Assembly (NCBI GenBank): GCA_024641635.1
Contig: JAHECS010000014.1
Location: forward strand, 1-36,757
Direction of reading: 5' to 3'
Length of the DNA stretch: 36,757 nt
Source of the DNA: Actinomycetes bacterium
GTDB lineage: Bacteria > Actinomycetota > Actinomycetes > S36-B12
Positions 17,615 through 25,143 of the stretch are shown in pieces; the first letter of the stretch is position 1; each line of letters opens with the position of its first letter. The translations under genes and the position numbers were made by a program. Under the pieces are notes generated by a model. It had not been told where the DNA came from. It was given only the letters and a program-made list of their open reading frames with translations, and searched no databases.

Positions 17615-18361
17615 TCAGCCGGCTTGAAGGAACCGGCTGGCACGCCCGACGGCAGCCGTCCGGTTCGTCACGCCCAGGCGGGCGAACACGTTCTCCAGGT
17701 GCTTGCGGACGGTCGCCTCGGACAGGCCGAGTCGGCGGGCGATCTGACCGTTCGTGTGTCCATCACGGACGAGCCGGAGGACCTCCCACTGGCGAAGGGT
17801 CAGCTCCGGGGCGCCGAGGCGGTCCTGCTGATGCTGCTCGTAGACGTCGATCAGGTGTGGCCGCAGCAGGCTCAGCAGCTGCGTGTCGCGGTCACTGAAT
17901 CCGGGGTCACCCTCCCTCCAGAGGATGAGTCGTCGATCCGTCGCACCCGCGGGCGGCAGCGAGACGATGACATGGTGCACGGCGCTCTCCGGGTCGGCCT
18001 CGGCATAGGCGTTCCAGGCCGGTCCCCGCTCCATTCCCGGTAGATCGTCGGTGTCGCGCAGGATGGTGGAGTAGTCGCCTGACCGCTGCGGGTAGCTGCA
18101 GCTCTCCCAGTACGCGGCCCACCACAGATCCATGACGTCCTGATCGTCGCCCTCCGACGCCTCCCCGGCCGCCTGGATCGAGATCTCCTTGCGATAGGGA
18201 TCCATGACCTGGAAGGTCGCATCGTCGTACGGGATGAGCTTGGCCAGGTCTCGCAGCATCGCGTCCGGAACATGCTCGCCCGGCTCGCCGCAACGATTCC
18301 GGTCGACGACCTCGAGGATCGTTCGCAGGTCCGCTTCCGTGATGCTGAGCATCTCGCTCAT
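17615..18361 (-). CDS. LuxR-family transcriptional regulator
   Basis: This 248-residue regulator has a C-terminal LuxR helix-turn-helix at about 185-245 (LTLRQWEVLRLVRDGHTNGQIARRLGLSEATVRKHL). The N-terminal 180 residues look GAF/PAS-like (YDDATFQVMDPYRKEISIQAAGE and RLILWREGDPGFSDRDTQLLSLLRPHL), as in stand-alone LuxR proteins that sense an unknown ligand. I set the start at the ATG at 18361 because GGAGG lies 7 bp before it on the minus strand; two further ATGs up to 18397 have none. It is divergent from the small exported membrane protein at 18571, across a group of ACGCGGA boxes. Confidence 0.9.
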   Translation of the reverse strand: MSEMLSITEADLRTILEVVDRNRCGEPGEHVPDAMLRDLAKLIPYDDATFQVMDPYRKEISIQAAGEASEGDDQDVMDLWWAAYWESCSYPQRSGDYSTILRDTDDLPGMERGPAWNAYAEADPESAVHHVIVSLPPAGATDRRLILWREGDPGFSDRDTQLLSLLRPHLIDVYEQHQQDRLGAPELTLRQWEVLRLVRDGHTNGQIARRLGLSEATVRKHLENVFARLGVTNRTAAVGRASRFLQAG

Positions 18362-18416
18362 CTGGGGACCTCCGGTCGTGAGCATCAGTCGCTTCACACT
18401 ACGCGCGACATCGGCA

Positions 18417-18459
18417 ACGCGGAATGCGTAGATCCGCGTATCCCCGCGGCGTACGCGGA
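18417..18459. promoter_or_regulatory. Three ACGCGGA boxes between divergent genes
   Basis: ACGCGGA occurs at 18417-18423, inverted as TCCGCGT at 18433-18439, and again direct at 18453-18459. The first pair forms a perfect palindrome with a 9-bp spacer; the second pair extends to 8-bp arms (TCCGCGTA and TACGCGGA) with 11 bp between. They sit 56-98 bp upstream of the LuxR start and about 110-150 bp upstream of the small membrane protein, the expected place for the regulator's binding site. That the LuxR protein binds here is inference. Confidence 0.5.
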
Positions 18460-18570
18460 AGGTCGAATGGTGCCGCGGTCATGGCACCTCGACAGTTGTC
18501 GTCGACAGACCGGTGCGGATGGTCGACATACGCGACGGAAGGCACGTTCCCCACATTGGAGATGATGACG

Positions 18571-18837
18571 ATGATCAGCAAGGTTCTCGCAGCCATCACC
18601 GCGTCGATCACAGCGACGCTGTCTGCACTCATGCTCGCGCCCAGCGCGTTCGCGCTGGTGCCACCGGATCCGACAGGCGAGGCCGCACGAACTCTCGAGT
18701 CAACGGGCGTCCCGCCCTGGCAGGTCGTCCTGGTCGCGCTTGGCGCCCTCGTCGTGGGTGCGGCGGTAGCGCTCGTCATCTCGCGCGGCGCACGAGTGAT
18801 GCGCGAACGGCACCTGGTCCATCCCGCCACGACGTGA
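18571..18837 (+). CDS. Small exported or membrane protein
   Basis: This protein of about 88 residues begins with a signal-peptide-like segment (MISKVLAAITASITATLSAL, then MLAPSAFA with a likely cleavage after AFA), a short polar linker, and a second hydrophobic segment PWQVVLVALGALVVGAAVALVI followed by a basic tail (RGARVMRERH). It would be a short exported domain anchored by one C-terminal helix. GGAG at 18558-18561 is 9 bp from the ATG at 18571; ATGs at 18562 and 18565 are too close to it. I do not recognise a family. It is divergent from the LuxR gene, which may control it. Confidence 0.7.
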   Translation: MISKVLAAITASITATLSALMLAPSAFALVPPDPTGEAARTLESTGVPPWQVVLVALGALVVGAAVALVISRGARVMRERHLVHPATT

Positions 18838-18955
18838 CCCTCACGCGCGACGCCGCCTCAGGAACTCGTCCCGCAGGCCGACCCTGACGGACGCCGGCCC
18901 TCCGGCCACCGCGCTTCCCGCTCCCCCTCGATTCGCGGAAGACTCCCGACGACGA

Positions 18956-18986
18956 CGAAGGCCCAGGGGCTGTCCCTGGGCCTTCG
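18956..18986. terminator. Strong perfect hairpin, likely terminator
   Basis: A perfect 13-bp stem (arms 18956-18968 and 18974-18986, built on GAAGGCCCAGGG and its complement) encloses a 5-bp loop. There is no T-run on either side, as is common for actinobacterial terminators. It lies 119 bp after the small membrane protein stop and about 50 bp before the start of the LLM oxidoreductase, so it probably ends transcription from upstream. Confidence 0.75.
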
Positions 18987-19035
18987 CCATGGGTAAGTGA
19001 CGGCGGATCCAGCGCATCCCGGGTTAGATGGCCAG

Positions 19036-19941
19036 ATGGATGTGGGCCTGGTACTGCAGATGTTCGAGCGGCCTCAGGACGGCAGCAAGCCGACGTGGAT
19101 CGAGCTGAAATCGGTGGTCGAGCTTGCTGAGACCCTGGGTTTCGACACGGTGTGGACCGCCGACGAGATCCTGTGGCGTGACCCCGACTTTCCCGCGCCG
19201 CTTGGGTGGTGGGAATGCCTGTCGATGACCGGTGCCGTGGCAGCGGCGACCACGACAATCCAGGTTGGCACCTGGGTGATGTCGGCCCTTCATCGCAACC
19301 CGGGCATGGTCGCGTCCGCGGCCGAGACCATCGACGAGATCGCGGGCGGGCGCTTCGTCCTCGGCCTCGGTGCCGGGCACGGTGGCGGTGCTGCGACGGA
19401 GTTCGGCTACCCCTCTGACCGGACCGTCTCACGCTATGCCGAGGCGCTGCAGATCGTCGTGCCGCTGCTGCGTGGGCAGACCGTGACGTTCGACGGTGAG
19501 TTCCACCGGGCCGCGGGCGCGGAGGTGCGACCCCGCGGTCCGCGTCCCGGGCAGATCCCACTCATGCTCGGCGGTCATGCGCCGCGCACGATCTCCCTCG
19601 CGGCGAGGTACGCCGACATCTGGAGCGCATTCCCCACCGCGACCGGCAGTCTCCCCGAGGCCTTCGTGGACAGGACGGCGATGCTTGACCAGGCCTGCGA
19701 GGACATCGGACGGGATCCGGCGTCCATCGGTCGCTCGGTGGGCGTCTTCGTCGAGCCCGGTAATCGTGGGGAGGTGGAGGCGCTTGGCTTCGGGGTTGCC
19801 ATCAATGGATCGGTCGACCAGATCACGGAGACTGTCGGGAGACTCGCAGACGTTGGCGTCACGCGAGTCGAGCTCATTCCCTACCCGAACACCGTGGAGA
19901 CGATCGAGCGACTCGCACCCGTCGTCGACGCCCTGGCCTGA
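19036..19941 (+). CDS. LLM-class F420-dependent oxidoreductase
   Basis: This 301-residue TIM-barrel protein belongs to the luciferase-like monooxygenase superfamily. Its pattern is that of the actinobacterial F420-dependent type: GFDTVWTADEILWRDPDFPAPLGWWECLSM near residue 35, the strand IQVGTWVMSALHRNPGMVASAAETIDEIAGGRFVLGLGAGH, and IPLMLGGHAPRTISLAARYADIWS. F420 use is inferred from family. I chose the ATG at 19036; the frame also has a GTG at 18997, but that start falls 10 bp after the terminator hairpin. The ATG lacks a ribosome site, so a leaderless transcript is possible. Confidence 0.88.
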   Translation: MDVGLVLQMFERPQDGSKPTWIELKSVVELAETLGFDTVWTADEILWRDPDFPAPLGWWECLSMTGAVAAATTTIQVGTWVMSALHRNPGMVASAAETIDEIAGGRFVLGLGAGHGGGAATEFGYPSDRTVSRYAEALQIVVPLLRGQTVTFDGEFHRAAGAEVRPRGPRPGQIPLMLGGHAPRTISLAARYADIWSAFPTATGSLPEAFVDRTAMLDQACEDIGRDPASIGRSVGVFVEPGNRGEVEALGFGVAINGSVDQITETVGRLADVGVTRVELIPYPNTVETIERLAPVVDALA

Positions 19942-19986
19942 CTGAAGCACCCGGTTCGCCACGCGCGTGCCGCGCGACCGCTCTCG

Positions 19987-20667
19987 TCACCGCGCCCGCT
20001 CCCGGCGCCGCTCCCCTCGCGCTGCCCGGTCCAGTCCAGCGATAAGCACGTCGAGCCCGAAGTCGAACGACACTCCGAACGTGTACCCGGGCTGAAGGAT
20101 GTGCTCGGCCGTGAAGGCGGCGAGATTCGGATACGCCTGAGCATCGAGGGCGGACGCCATCTCTTGCGCGACTTCGGCAAAACCGTCGCTGTCCGTTGAC
20201 GGGAGTATCGCTTCCTCGAAGGCGAATCCGTAGATGAAGCTGTCCAGGATCGCGTAGGCGTGCGCCGTCAACTGCCAGGACAGGCCACCACGACGCAGGC
20301 ACGCGAGCACTGCCTCGTGGTGGCGCAGGCTGACGGGTCCCGGTGACGATCGTGACTCCAGCAGCGGCGCGGCCCAGGGGTGGCGATTGAGGGCGGTGCG
20401 GGCCGACTGGCACCGGACGCGGATCGCCTTCGTCCACGGCAGCCCTTCCGGCGGCAGGTCGATCTCCGCGAACACCCGCTCGACCATGCCGTCCACGATG
20501 GCGTCCTTCGATGGCACGTAGTGGTAGATCGTCATCGGCTTCACGCCGAGCTCGTCCGCGAGACGGCGGATCGTCAGGGCCTCGATCCCGATCCGGTCCG
20601 CGAGTGCGAGCGCCCCGTCGAGGACGCGCTCCCCCGTCAGGGGGACGTGAGGATCAGGCCTGGCCAT
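19987..20667 (-). CDS. TetR-family transcriptional regulator
   Basis: This 226-residue repressor has an N-terminal helix-turn-helix (about 27-55: EALTIRRLADELGVKPMTIYHYVPSKDAIVDGM) and an all-helical TetR_C_1-type ligand domain. GGAG lies 6 bp before the ATG. It is divergent from the dehydrogenase at 20767, and the 99 bp between the two starts hold two copies of the palindrome TCGTACTAAGTACGA, so it almost certainly represses that operon and itself. The inducer is not known, but the downstream dehydrogenase suggests an aldehyde, ketone or quinone. Confidence 0.94.
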   Translation of the reverse strand: MARPDPHVPLTGERVLDGALALADRIGIEALTIRRLADELGVKPMTIYHYVPSKDAIVDGMVERVFAEIDLPPEGLPWTKAIRVRCQSARTALNRHPWAAPLLESRSSPGPVSLRHHEAVLACLRRGGLSWQLTAHAYAILDSFIYGFAFEEAILPSTDSDGFAEVAQEMASALDAQAYPNLAAFTAEHILQPGYTFGVSFDFGLDVLIAGLDRAARGERRRERAR

Positions 20668-20687
20668 GGGACTCCTTCGACGGCGAC

Positions 20688-20716
20688 TTGACCATCGTAC
20701 TAAGTACGATTATGGT
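20688..20716 (+). promoter_or_regulatory. Promoter of the dehydrogenase operon
   Basis: TTGACC at 20688-20693 and TATGGT at 20711-20716 are separated by exactly 17 bp, and those 17 bp are the first TetR palindrome. The expected transcription start is near 20723, just before the second palindrome. Repressor bound at either copy would block RNA polymerase. Confidence 0.6.
20694..20710. promoter_or_regulatory. TetR operator copy 1
   Basis: ATCGTACT and AGTACGAT form perfect 8-bp arms around a single central A (17 bp in all). The site fills the spacer between the -35 and -10 elements. The centre is at 20702, 33 bp from the centre of copy 2, about three helical turns, so both face the same side of the DNA. 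Confidence 0.8.
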
Positions 20717-20727
20717 TTGGCCATTCG

Positions 20728-20742
20728 TCGTACTAAGTACGA
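20728..20742. promoter_or_regulatory. TetR operator copy 2
   Basis: TCGTACT and AGTACGA form perfect 7-bp arms around a central A, identical in the core 15 bp to copy 1. It lies just after the predicted transcription start and 24 bp before the GTG of the dehydrogenase. Confidence 0.8.
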
Positions 20743-20766
20743 ATCCGAGTCTGAAGGGAACCCCCT

Positions 20767-21819
20767 GTGTCCACGAGCACCCACAGCACCCCTACCGGCA
20801 ACACAGCCGCACCGGTCACCGACATCGCGCGCATGCGAGCCGTCGTCACCCCTCACTACGGCGGCGCCGAGGTCGTCCAGGAGGCCTTGATCCCCCAGCC
20901 GGTCGTCGCCGACGACGAGGTCCTCGTCCGCGTGCACGCCGCCGGGGTCGACCGCGGCACGTGGCATCTCATGACCGGCAAGCCCTACCTCGTTCGGTTG
21001 CTGGGGTTCGGCCTGACCCGGCCGAAGCAGCCGGTCCCCGGGCTCGACCTGGCAGGCGTCGTCGTCGCTGCCGGCAAGGACGTGGACCGATTCGACGTGG
21101 GCGACGAGGTCTTCGGGATCGGGCGCGCCACCTTCGCGGAGTACGCCGTGGCCCCCGAGAGCAAGCTCAGCCGCAAGCCTTCAGCGATCAGTTTCGAGTC
21201 GGCCGCGGTGGCCGCCATCTCCGGCGGCACCGCCCTGCAGGCACTCACCGATGTCGGTCGCGTCCAGTCCGGCCAGTCGGTCCTCGTGATCGGCGCCTCG
21301 GGCGGCGTGGGCAGCTACGCCGTTCAGATCGCGACGGCACTCGGCGCTCACGTCACGGGAGTGTCGAGCGCGTCCAAGGCGGCGACCGTGATGAGCCTGG
21401 GGGCCGAGAGCGTTATCGACTACGCCGATGGCGACTACCTCGACGGCACGAAGCGCTATGACCTCATCCTCGACGCCGGTGGCCTCAACCCGGTTCGACG
21501 GCTGAAGCGAGCGCTCACGCCGACCGGGACACTCGTGATCGTCGGAGGCGAAGGCGGGGGCAACTGGACCGGCGGCATCGGTCGCAATCTTCGGGCGGCA
21601 GCACTGTCGGCATTCTCGCGTCAACGCCTCACGGCCTTCATCAACCGGGAGAGCCACCAGACGACCGATCGGCTCGCCGAGCTCCTGTCCACCGGAGCGG
21701 TGACCCCCCTCATCGGAGGCCGGTATCCCCTGGCGCACGTACGCGATGCGCTCGCCGACCTCGAGGGTGGGCGCATCACCGGCAAGGCCGTGGTCGTCGT
21801 CCACGCTGACCGCGCCTAG
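20767..21819 (+). CDS. NAD(P)-dependent medium-chain dehydrogenase/reductase (quinone oxidoreductase-like)
   Basis: This 350-residue MDR protein has the GroES-like N-domain (EVLVRVHAAGVDRGTWHLMTGKPYLVRLLGFG and PGLDLAGVVVAAGKDV) and the Rossmann segment SVLVIGASGGVGSYAVQIATALGAHVTGVSS near residue 175. It lacks the cysteine cluster for structural zinc and the catalytic Cys, so it is a zinc-independent quinone-oxidoreductase or enone-reductase type. The GTG start is the first codon after operator copy 2. It is the first gene of a probable three-gene unit with the DUF4386 protein (55 bp after) and the 42-residue protein. TetR control points to detoxification of a reactive carbonyl or quinone. 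Confidence 0.9.
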   Translation: MSTSTHSTPTGNTAAPVTDIARMRAVVTPHYGGAEVVQEALIPQPVVADDEVLVRVHAAGVDRGTWHLMTGKPYLVRLLGFGLTRPKQPVPGLDLAGVVVAAGKDVDRFDVGDEVFGIGRATFAEYAVAPESKLSRKPSAISFESAAVAAISGGTALQALTDVGRVQSGQSVLVIGASGGVGSYAVQIATALGAHVTGVSSASKAATVMSLGAESVIDYADGDYLDGTKRYDLILDAGGLNPVRRLKRALTPTGTLVIVGGEGGGNWTGGIGRNLRAAALSAFSRQRLTAFINRESHQTTDRLAELLSTGAVTPLIGGRYPLAHVRDALADLEGGRITGKAVVVVHADRA

Positions 21820-21874
21820 CCACCCCACCCACAGGCATCCGCAAGCACGACCACTCAGTTCTCAAGGAGGAATC

Positions 21875-22618
21875 ATGACCACTCAGGCCACCGAGACCCG
21901 GAACGCGCGGCAGCCGGCGCTCTCATCCGCGGCACCACTCACCCCGCTCAGACGCATCGCGCGAATCGCCGGCGTGTCCTACCTGCTCATGTTCGCCCTG
22001 GCGATCGTCGCCAACTTCCTCGTTCTCGAGGGACTCGTCGTCGAAGGGGACCCGCTGGCGACGACCGCGAACATCGCCGACTCCCCCGGCCTCATGCGCA
22101 CCGGCATCCTGGCGTTCCTTCTCATCGTGCTGCTCGACGTCACTCTGGCGTGGGCCCTGCAGGTCGTGTTCCGAAGCGTCAGCCGCGACTGGTCCATCGT
22201 CATGGCCTGGTTCCGGCTCGGCTACAGCGTCATCCTCGGCGTCGCACTCGTCTTCCTCGTGCAGGCGCTGGCCTCCGCCACGACCGCGGGAGCCTCCACG
22301 GACGCCCAGGCAATGCAGACCATGCAATCCATCGAGGCCTTCCAGACGACGTGGTTGCTGGGCCTGAGCCTGTTCGGCGTCCATCTGGTGCTGCTCGGCG
22401 CACTCGTCGCACGCTCAGACTTCGCACCCCGCGTGCTGGGTTACATCCTCGCGTTCGCCGGCGTTGCCTATGTCGGCGACACGGTCGCGCACCTAGCCCT
22501 TCCCGACTACTCGGCGGTGTCGGGCCTGTTCCTCGCGCTGGTGGCCGTGCCCTCCATGGTCGGCGAAGGCTGGCTCGGGATCTGGCTGTTGACGACGCGC
22601 CGGCTTCCGGCCGAGTGA
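21875..22618 (+). CDS. DUF4386-family membrane protein
   Basis: This 247-residue protein has about six hydrophobic segments and the family's N-terminal phrase RRIARIAGVSYLLMFALAI (about 28-46), then VLLDVTLAWALQVVF, RLGYSVILGVALVF, LFGVHLVLLGALVARS and the closing GEGWLGIWLL. AAGGAGG at 21864-21870 is 4 bp before the ATG. DUF4386 proteins have no established function. Here it is the second gene after the TetR-controlled dehydrogenase, so it may take part in the same response, for example transport or membrane protection. Confidence 0.88.
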   Translation: MTTQATETRNARQPALSSAAPLTPLRRIARIAGVSYLLMFALAIVANFLVLEGLVVEGDPLATTANIADSPGLMRTGILAFLLIVLLDVTLAWALQVVFRSVSRDWSIVMAWFRLGYSVILGVALVFLVQALASATTAGASTDAQAMQTMQSIEAFQTTWLLGLSLFGVHLVLLGALVARSDFAPRVLGYILAFAGVAYVGDTVAHLALPDYSAVSGLFLALVAVPSMVGEGWLGIWLLTTRRLPAE

Positions 22619-22726
22619 ACGGGTGCGACGCGCGACGGCGCCTGAAGCGCCTCACGCGTCACACCCTCCAGCAGCACCCCCGGCCACACGTGCTGGGCAC
22701 ATCAAGGAAGAAGGGAAGGATGAGAA

Positions 22727-22855
22727 ATGGAGGATCTCTTGTCGCCGCAAATGTGGGGCAGCCCCGTGGGACTGGGGCTGCTGTTCCTCCTGGCGGGAGT
22801 CGGGACAGGCGTGTTCTTCTGGGGACTGGGCGCCCTGACCAAGAAGGGCGAGTAG
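22727..22855 (+). CDS. 42-residue single-span membrane protein
   Basis: An ATG at 22727 opens a 42-codon frame: a short acidic lead (MEDLLSPQMWGS), one hydrophobic span of about 23 residues (VGLGLLFLLAGVGTGVFFWGLG) and a charged end ALTKKGE. GGAAGGA at 22714-22720 is 6 bp before the ATG, one of the best ribosome sites in the window. It is 108 bp after the DUF4386 stop on the same strand. The frame is short but the strong site, the clear membrane span and the positive C-terminal end make it likely to be real. No known family is recognised. Confidence 0.65.
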   Translation: MEDLLSPQMWGSPVGLGLLFLLAGVGTGVFFWGLGALTKKGE

Positions 22856-22922
22856 CTACACGGGTCCGTCGGTGGGCCCGCCGCCGGTGAGCAGGCCTGG
22901 GCAACGGCGAGAGATGGTGGGT

Positions 22923-23579
22923 CTAGTGAGCCCTACGAGTGAAGATCAGATGGACGACGCCGAGCGGAGATGGGGTTGCCTCGATGTCGAAGCGCTCGTC
23001 GAGTCCCTCGAGCCCGTCCCAGAGTCGTTCACCCCGGCCCAGGATGATCGGCACGACGACGATGTGCATGTGGTCGATCAGATCGGCCTCGAGGAACTGC
23101 CGAACCGTGCTGACACCGCCACCGATTCGGACGTCGAGGTCGCCGGCCAGGGCGCGAGCCTGCTCGAGCGCGGAGACCGGGTCGGCGTCGACGAAGTGGA
23201 AGGTCGTTCCACCCTCCATCTCCAGGACCGGCCGAGGATGGTGGGTAAGAACGACGACAGGGGTGTGGAAGACGGGGTTGTCGCCCCACCACCCCTTCCA
23301 CTCCTCGTCCTCCCAGAGCCCGCGTTGAGGGCCGAACTTGTTGCGACCCATGATCTCCGCGCCGATCCCGGGGCCCCACCGGGTCGCGAGGGCGTCGTCC
23401 ACTCCCTGGGACCCCGCCGTCTTCCCATGGAGGCCCATGTCGCGGAAGGTGCGCGTCTCGAAGGCCCACTCCATCAAGCGCATGCCAGCGTGTCCGAATG
23501 GCGTCTCGAGCTGCTGGCCCTCACCCGTGCCGAAGCCGTCGAGGGACACCGAGAAGTTGTGCACGCGGACGAGGGACAT
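22923..23579 (-). CDS. Dihydrofolate reductase family protein (RibD C-terminal-like)
   Basis: This 218-residue protein matches the stand-alone RibD_C/DHFR-like family: VHNFSVSLDGFGTG at the start, EIMGRNKFGP in the middle, PVVVLTHHPRP, the nucleotide-binding VRIGGGVSTVRQFLEADLIDHMHIVVVPIILGRGERLWDGL, and the ending GVVHLIFTRR. These are NADPH-dependent reductases of unknown substrate, common in actinobacteria. GGAG lies about 5 bp before the ATG. It converges on the 42-residue gene and diverges from the GIY-YIG-like gene. Confidence 0.9.
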   Translation of the reverse strand: MSLVRVHNFSVSLDGFGTGEGQQLETPFGHAGMRLMEWAFETRTFRDMGLHGKTAGSQGVDDALATRWGPGIGAEIMGRNKFGPQRGLWEDEEWKGWWGDNPVFHTPVVVLTHHPRPVLEMEGGTTFHFVDADPVSALEQARALAGDLDVRIGGGVSTVRQFLEADLIDHMHIVVVPIILGRGERLWDGLEGLDERFDIEATPSPLGVVHLIFTRRAH

Positions 23580-23915
23580 GTCATCTCCAGATGTGGTTGT
23601 CGTTCACCGTTTGGGGAGGTGACCCAACGCGACGACTCTAGACCGAAGACGACCGAATCGGATTGCGGTCCGATCGACACCGTGAGCTGATCCTCATGGA
23701 TCTCGGACGTGCGAGGCAACCAACGCCCTGACGCCGTTCGATTGAACGTTGTCAGGGATCCCGTTCTGGATCCAGCGTGGGACCTGACGTGCTCAACGAC
23801 GGAGTCCCGCGGTCGAAGGCAGGGACCGTTTCCCGGAGGTGGCCAGCCGTGGATCTGGCGATCGCCCCTCCGAGCGCGGATGCCTCGACGGCACGCGCTC
23901 TGTCATCCTTGGATC
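23580..23915. other. 336-bp intergenic region between divergent genes
   Basis: No coding frame with a plausible start or composition is seen here. It should carry the promoters of the DHFR-like gene (minus) and the small GIY-YIG-like gene (plus), but I cannot place convincing -35/-10 pairs. It contains one strong hairpin at 23726-23757. Confidence 0.5.
23726..23757. repeat. Imperfect 14-bp inverted repeat
   Basis: Arms 23726-23739 (CCCTGACGCCGTTC) and 23744-23757 (GAACGTTGTCAGGG) pair over 14 positions with one mismatch and one G-T wobble, around a 4-bp loop GATT. A terminator-strength hairpin between two divergent genes is unexpected. It may be a remnant terminator, an operator, or the end of a lost element. 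Confidence 0.6.
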
Positions 23916-24194
23916 GTGCCGAACGTCTACCGGCTGACCTACCCAAACGGGAAGATCTACATCGACCAGGACCTCCTGGATCAGATCACCGTCGTCGAAT
24001 CCGTCGCCAACGAGGCGTTCACCCGAGACTTCTCGCCCGCACAGCAACACGACTTCACGGTGCGCAAGGAGATCCTGTGGGAATCACCCGACGCCGATCA
24101 CGACGAGGTAACGCGGGTGATGATCGAGTGGATAGAGCGGCTGAGAGCCAACGAACCGGACATCGGCTACAACCGCTGGCCTCCGCCGTCCTGA
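23916..24194 (+). CDS. Small GIY-YIG-like protein
   Basis: This 92-residue protein opens with NVYRLTYPNGKIYIDQD, the pattern of the GIY-YIG nuclease core strand pair (GIY replaced by NVY and YIG by YID), followed by FTRDFSPAQQHDFTVRKEILWES and a helical IEWIERLRANEPDIGYNRWP. This matches a small stand-alone GIY-YIG-like family in actinobacteria. The altered core and very short length leave nuclease activity doubtful. The GTG at 23916 is chosen because the family sequence begins at once; the open frame continues 69 codons upstream but that part is composition-poor. The ribosome site is weak. Confidence 0.7.
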   Translation: MPNVYRLTYPNGKIYIDQDLLDQITVVESVANEAFTRDFSPAQQHDFTVRKEILWESPDADHDEVTRVMIEWIERLRANEPDIGYNRWPPPS

Positions 24195-24396
24195 CCCCTT
24201 GCCGAGGCACACGACGCCCTCTCGTCAACGGCAACCGTGGCTGAGTTCTGCCTGCACTAGGGCGCGCTTCCCGTCACGCAGTCGGTGGCGTCTCGTCAGA
24301 TCAGCGCTGCCAGTGCGACCTGAGCCCTCGCAATCTGGTCGCAACGGTCGCGCCTGCCCTACGTGTCGGGCGGGCGAGCCTGTATCGAGATCCTTC

Positions 24397-25143
24397 ATGA
24401 CTTCCGAGCCCCTTCACTCCCCCACACCGGGCGACGTCATGCCCCCGCCATGCCGCGCATCCGCGCCAGCCGAATGCCATCATGATCAGGTGACGACGAC
24501 TGCCGAGGCGGCGGAGCGGCCTCTGATGCCATTCGGCTTCGACGACCATCCGCACCCAGCGGGGACTCACATGTGCCTGCTCTATGCCGATGACAGTGAG
24601 CGCTGGCCGGTGATCACCGAGTACGTGTCGAGCGGCCTCGCGAACCACGAGCGCGTCGGCTGTTTCGTCGATGTCGAGACACCGGAGGAATTCGTCGATC
24701 AGGTCCGAGGCGCAGACCCAGCTGATCGTGATCAATGGGGCCCCGATCAACTGCAGGTCAGCGCAGCCTCGGATGTGTACTGCCCGGACGGCTCCTTCGA
24801 CGTCGAGCGGATGCTCCAGACGCTGGCCGACGGTCACCGGGACAGCATCGCGAGTGGCTTCGCCGGGTTCCGGGTAACGGGAGAGATGACCTGGTCACGG
24901 CGCATGGGCACCCCGAGCCGTGACCTCGTGGAGTACGAGGCTCGGATCAATGTCTTGGTGCGGACGGTGCCGACGACGGCCATCTGCCAATACGATTCGC
25001 GAGCATTCGACGGGGCTACCCTCTACGACATCCTGTCGGTGCACCCGATGGTGATCGTTCGGGGCCAAGTCATGAGCAACCCGTACTACCTCGAGCCTGA
25101 GGAGTTCCTGACCCTGCGCGATCGACGGCCCCCGGGCGGATGA
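24397..25143 (+). CDS. MEDS-domain sensor protein
   Basis: This protein of about 248 residues has one MEDS (DcmR-type sensory) domain from about residue 50: HPHPAGTHMCLLYADDSERWPVITEYVSSGLANHERVGCFVD, then RVTGEMTWSRRMGTPSRDLVEYEARINVL and VRTVPTTAICQYDSRAFDGATLYDILSVHPMVI. MEDS domains occur in signalling proteins, often with kinases, and are thought to sense small molecules. There is no output domain here. Its TGA overlaps the ATG of the next gene (ATGA), so the two are translationally coupled. The start is uncertain: ATG at 24397 is used, but an ATG at 24526, just before the domain, is equally reasonable. Confidence 0.82.
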   Translation: MTSEPLHSPTPGDVMPPPCRASAPAECHHDQVTTTAEAAERPLMPFGFDDHPHPAGTHMCLLYADDSERWPVITEYVSSGLANHERVGCFVDVETPEEFVDQVRGADPADRDQWGPDQLQVSAASDVYCPDGSFDVERMLQTLADGHRDSIASGFAGFRVTGEMTWSRRMGTPSRDLVEYEARINVLVRTVPTTAICQYDSRAFDGATLYDILSVHPMVIVRGQVMSNPYYLEPEEFLTLRDRRPPGG

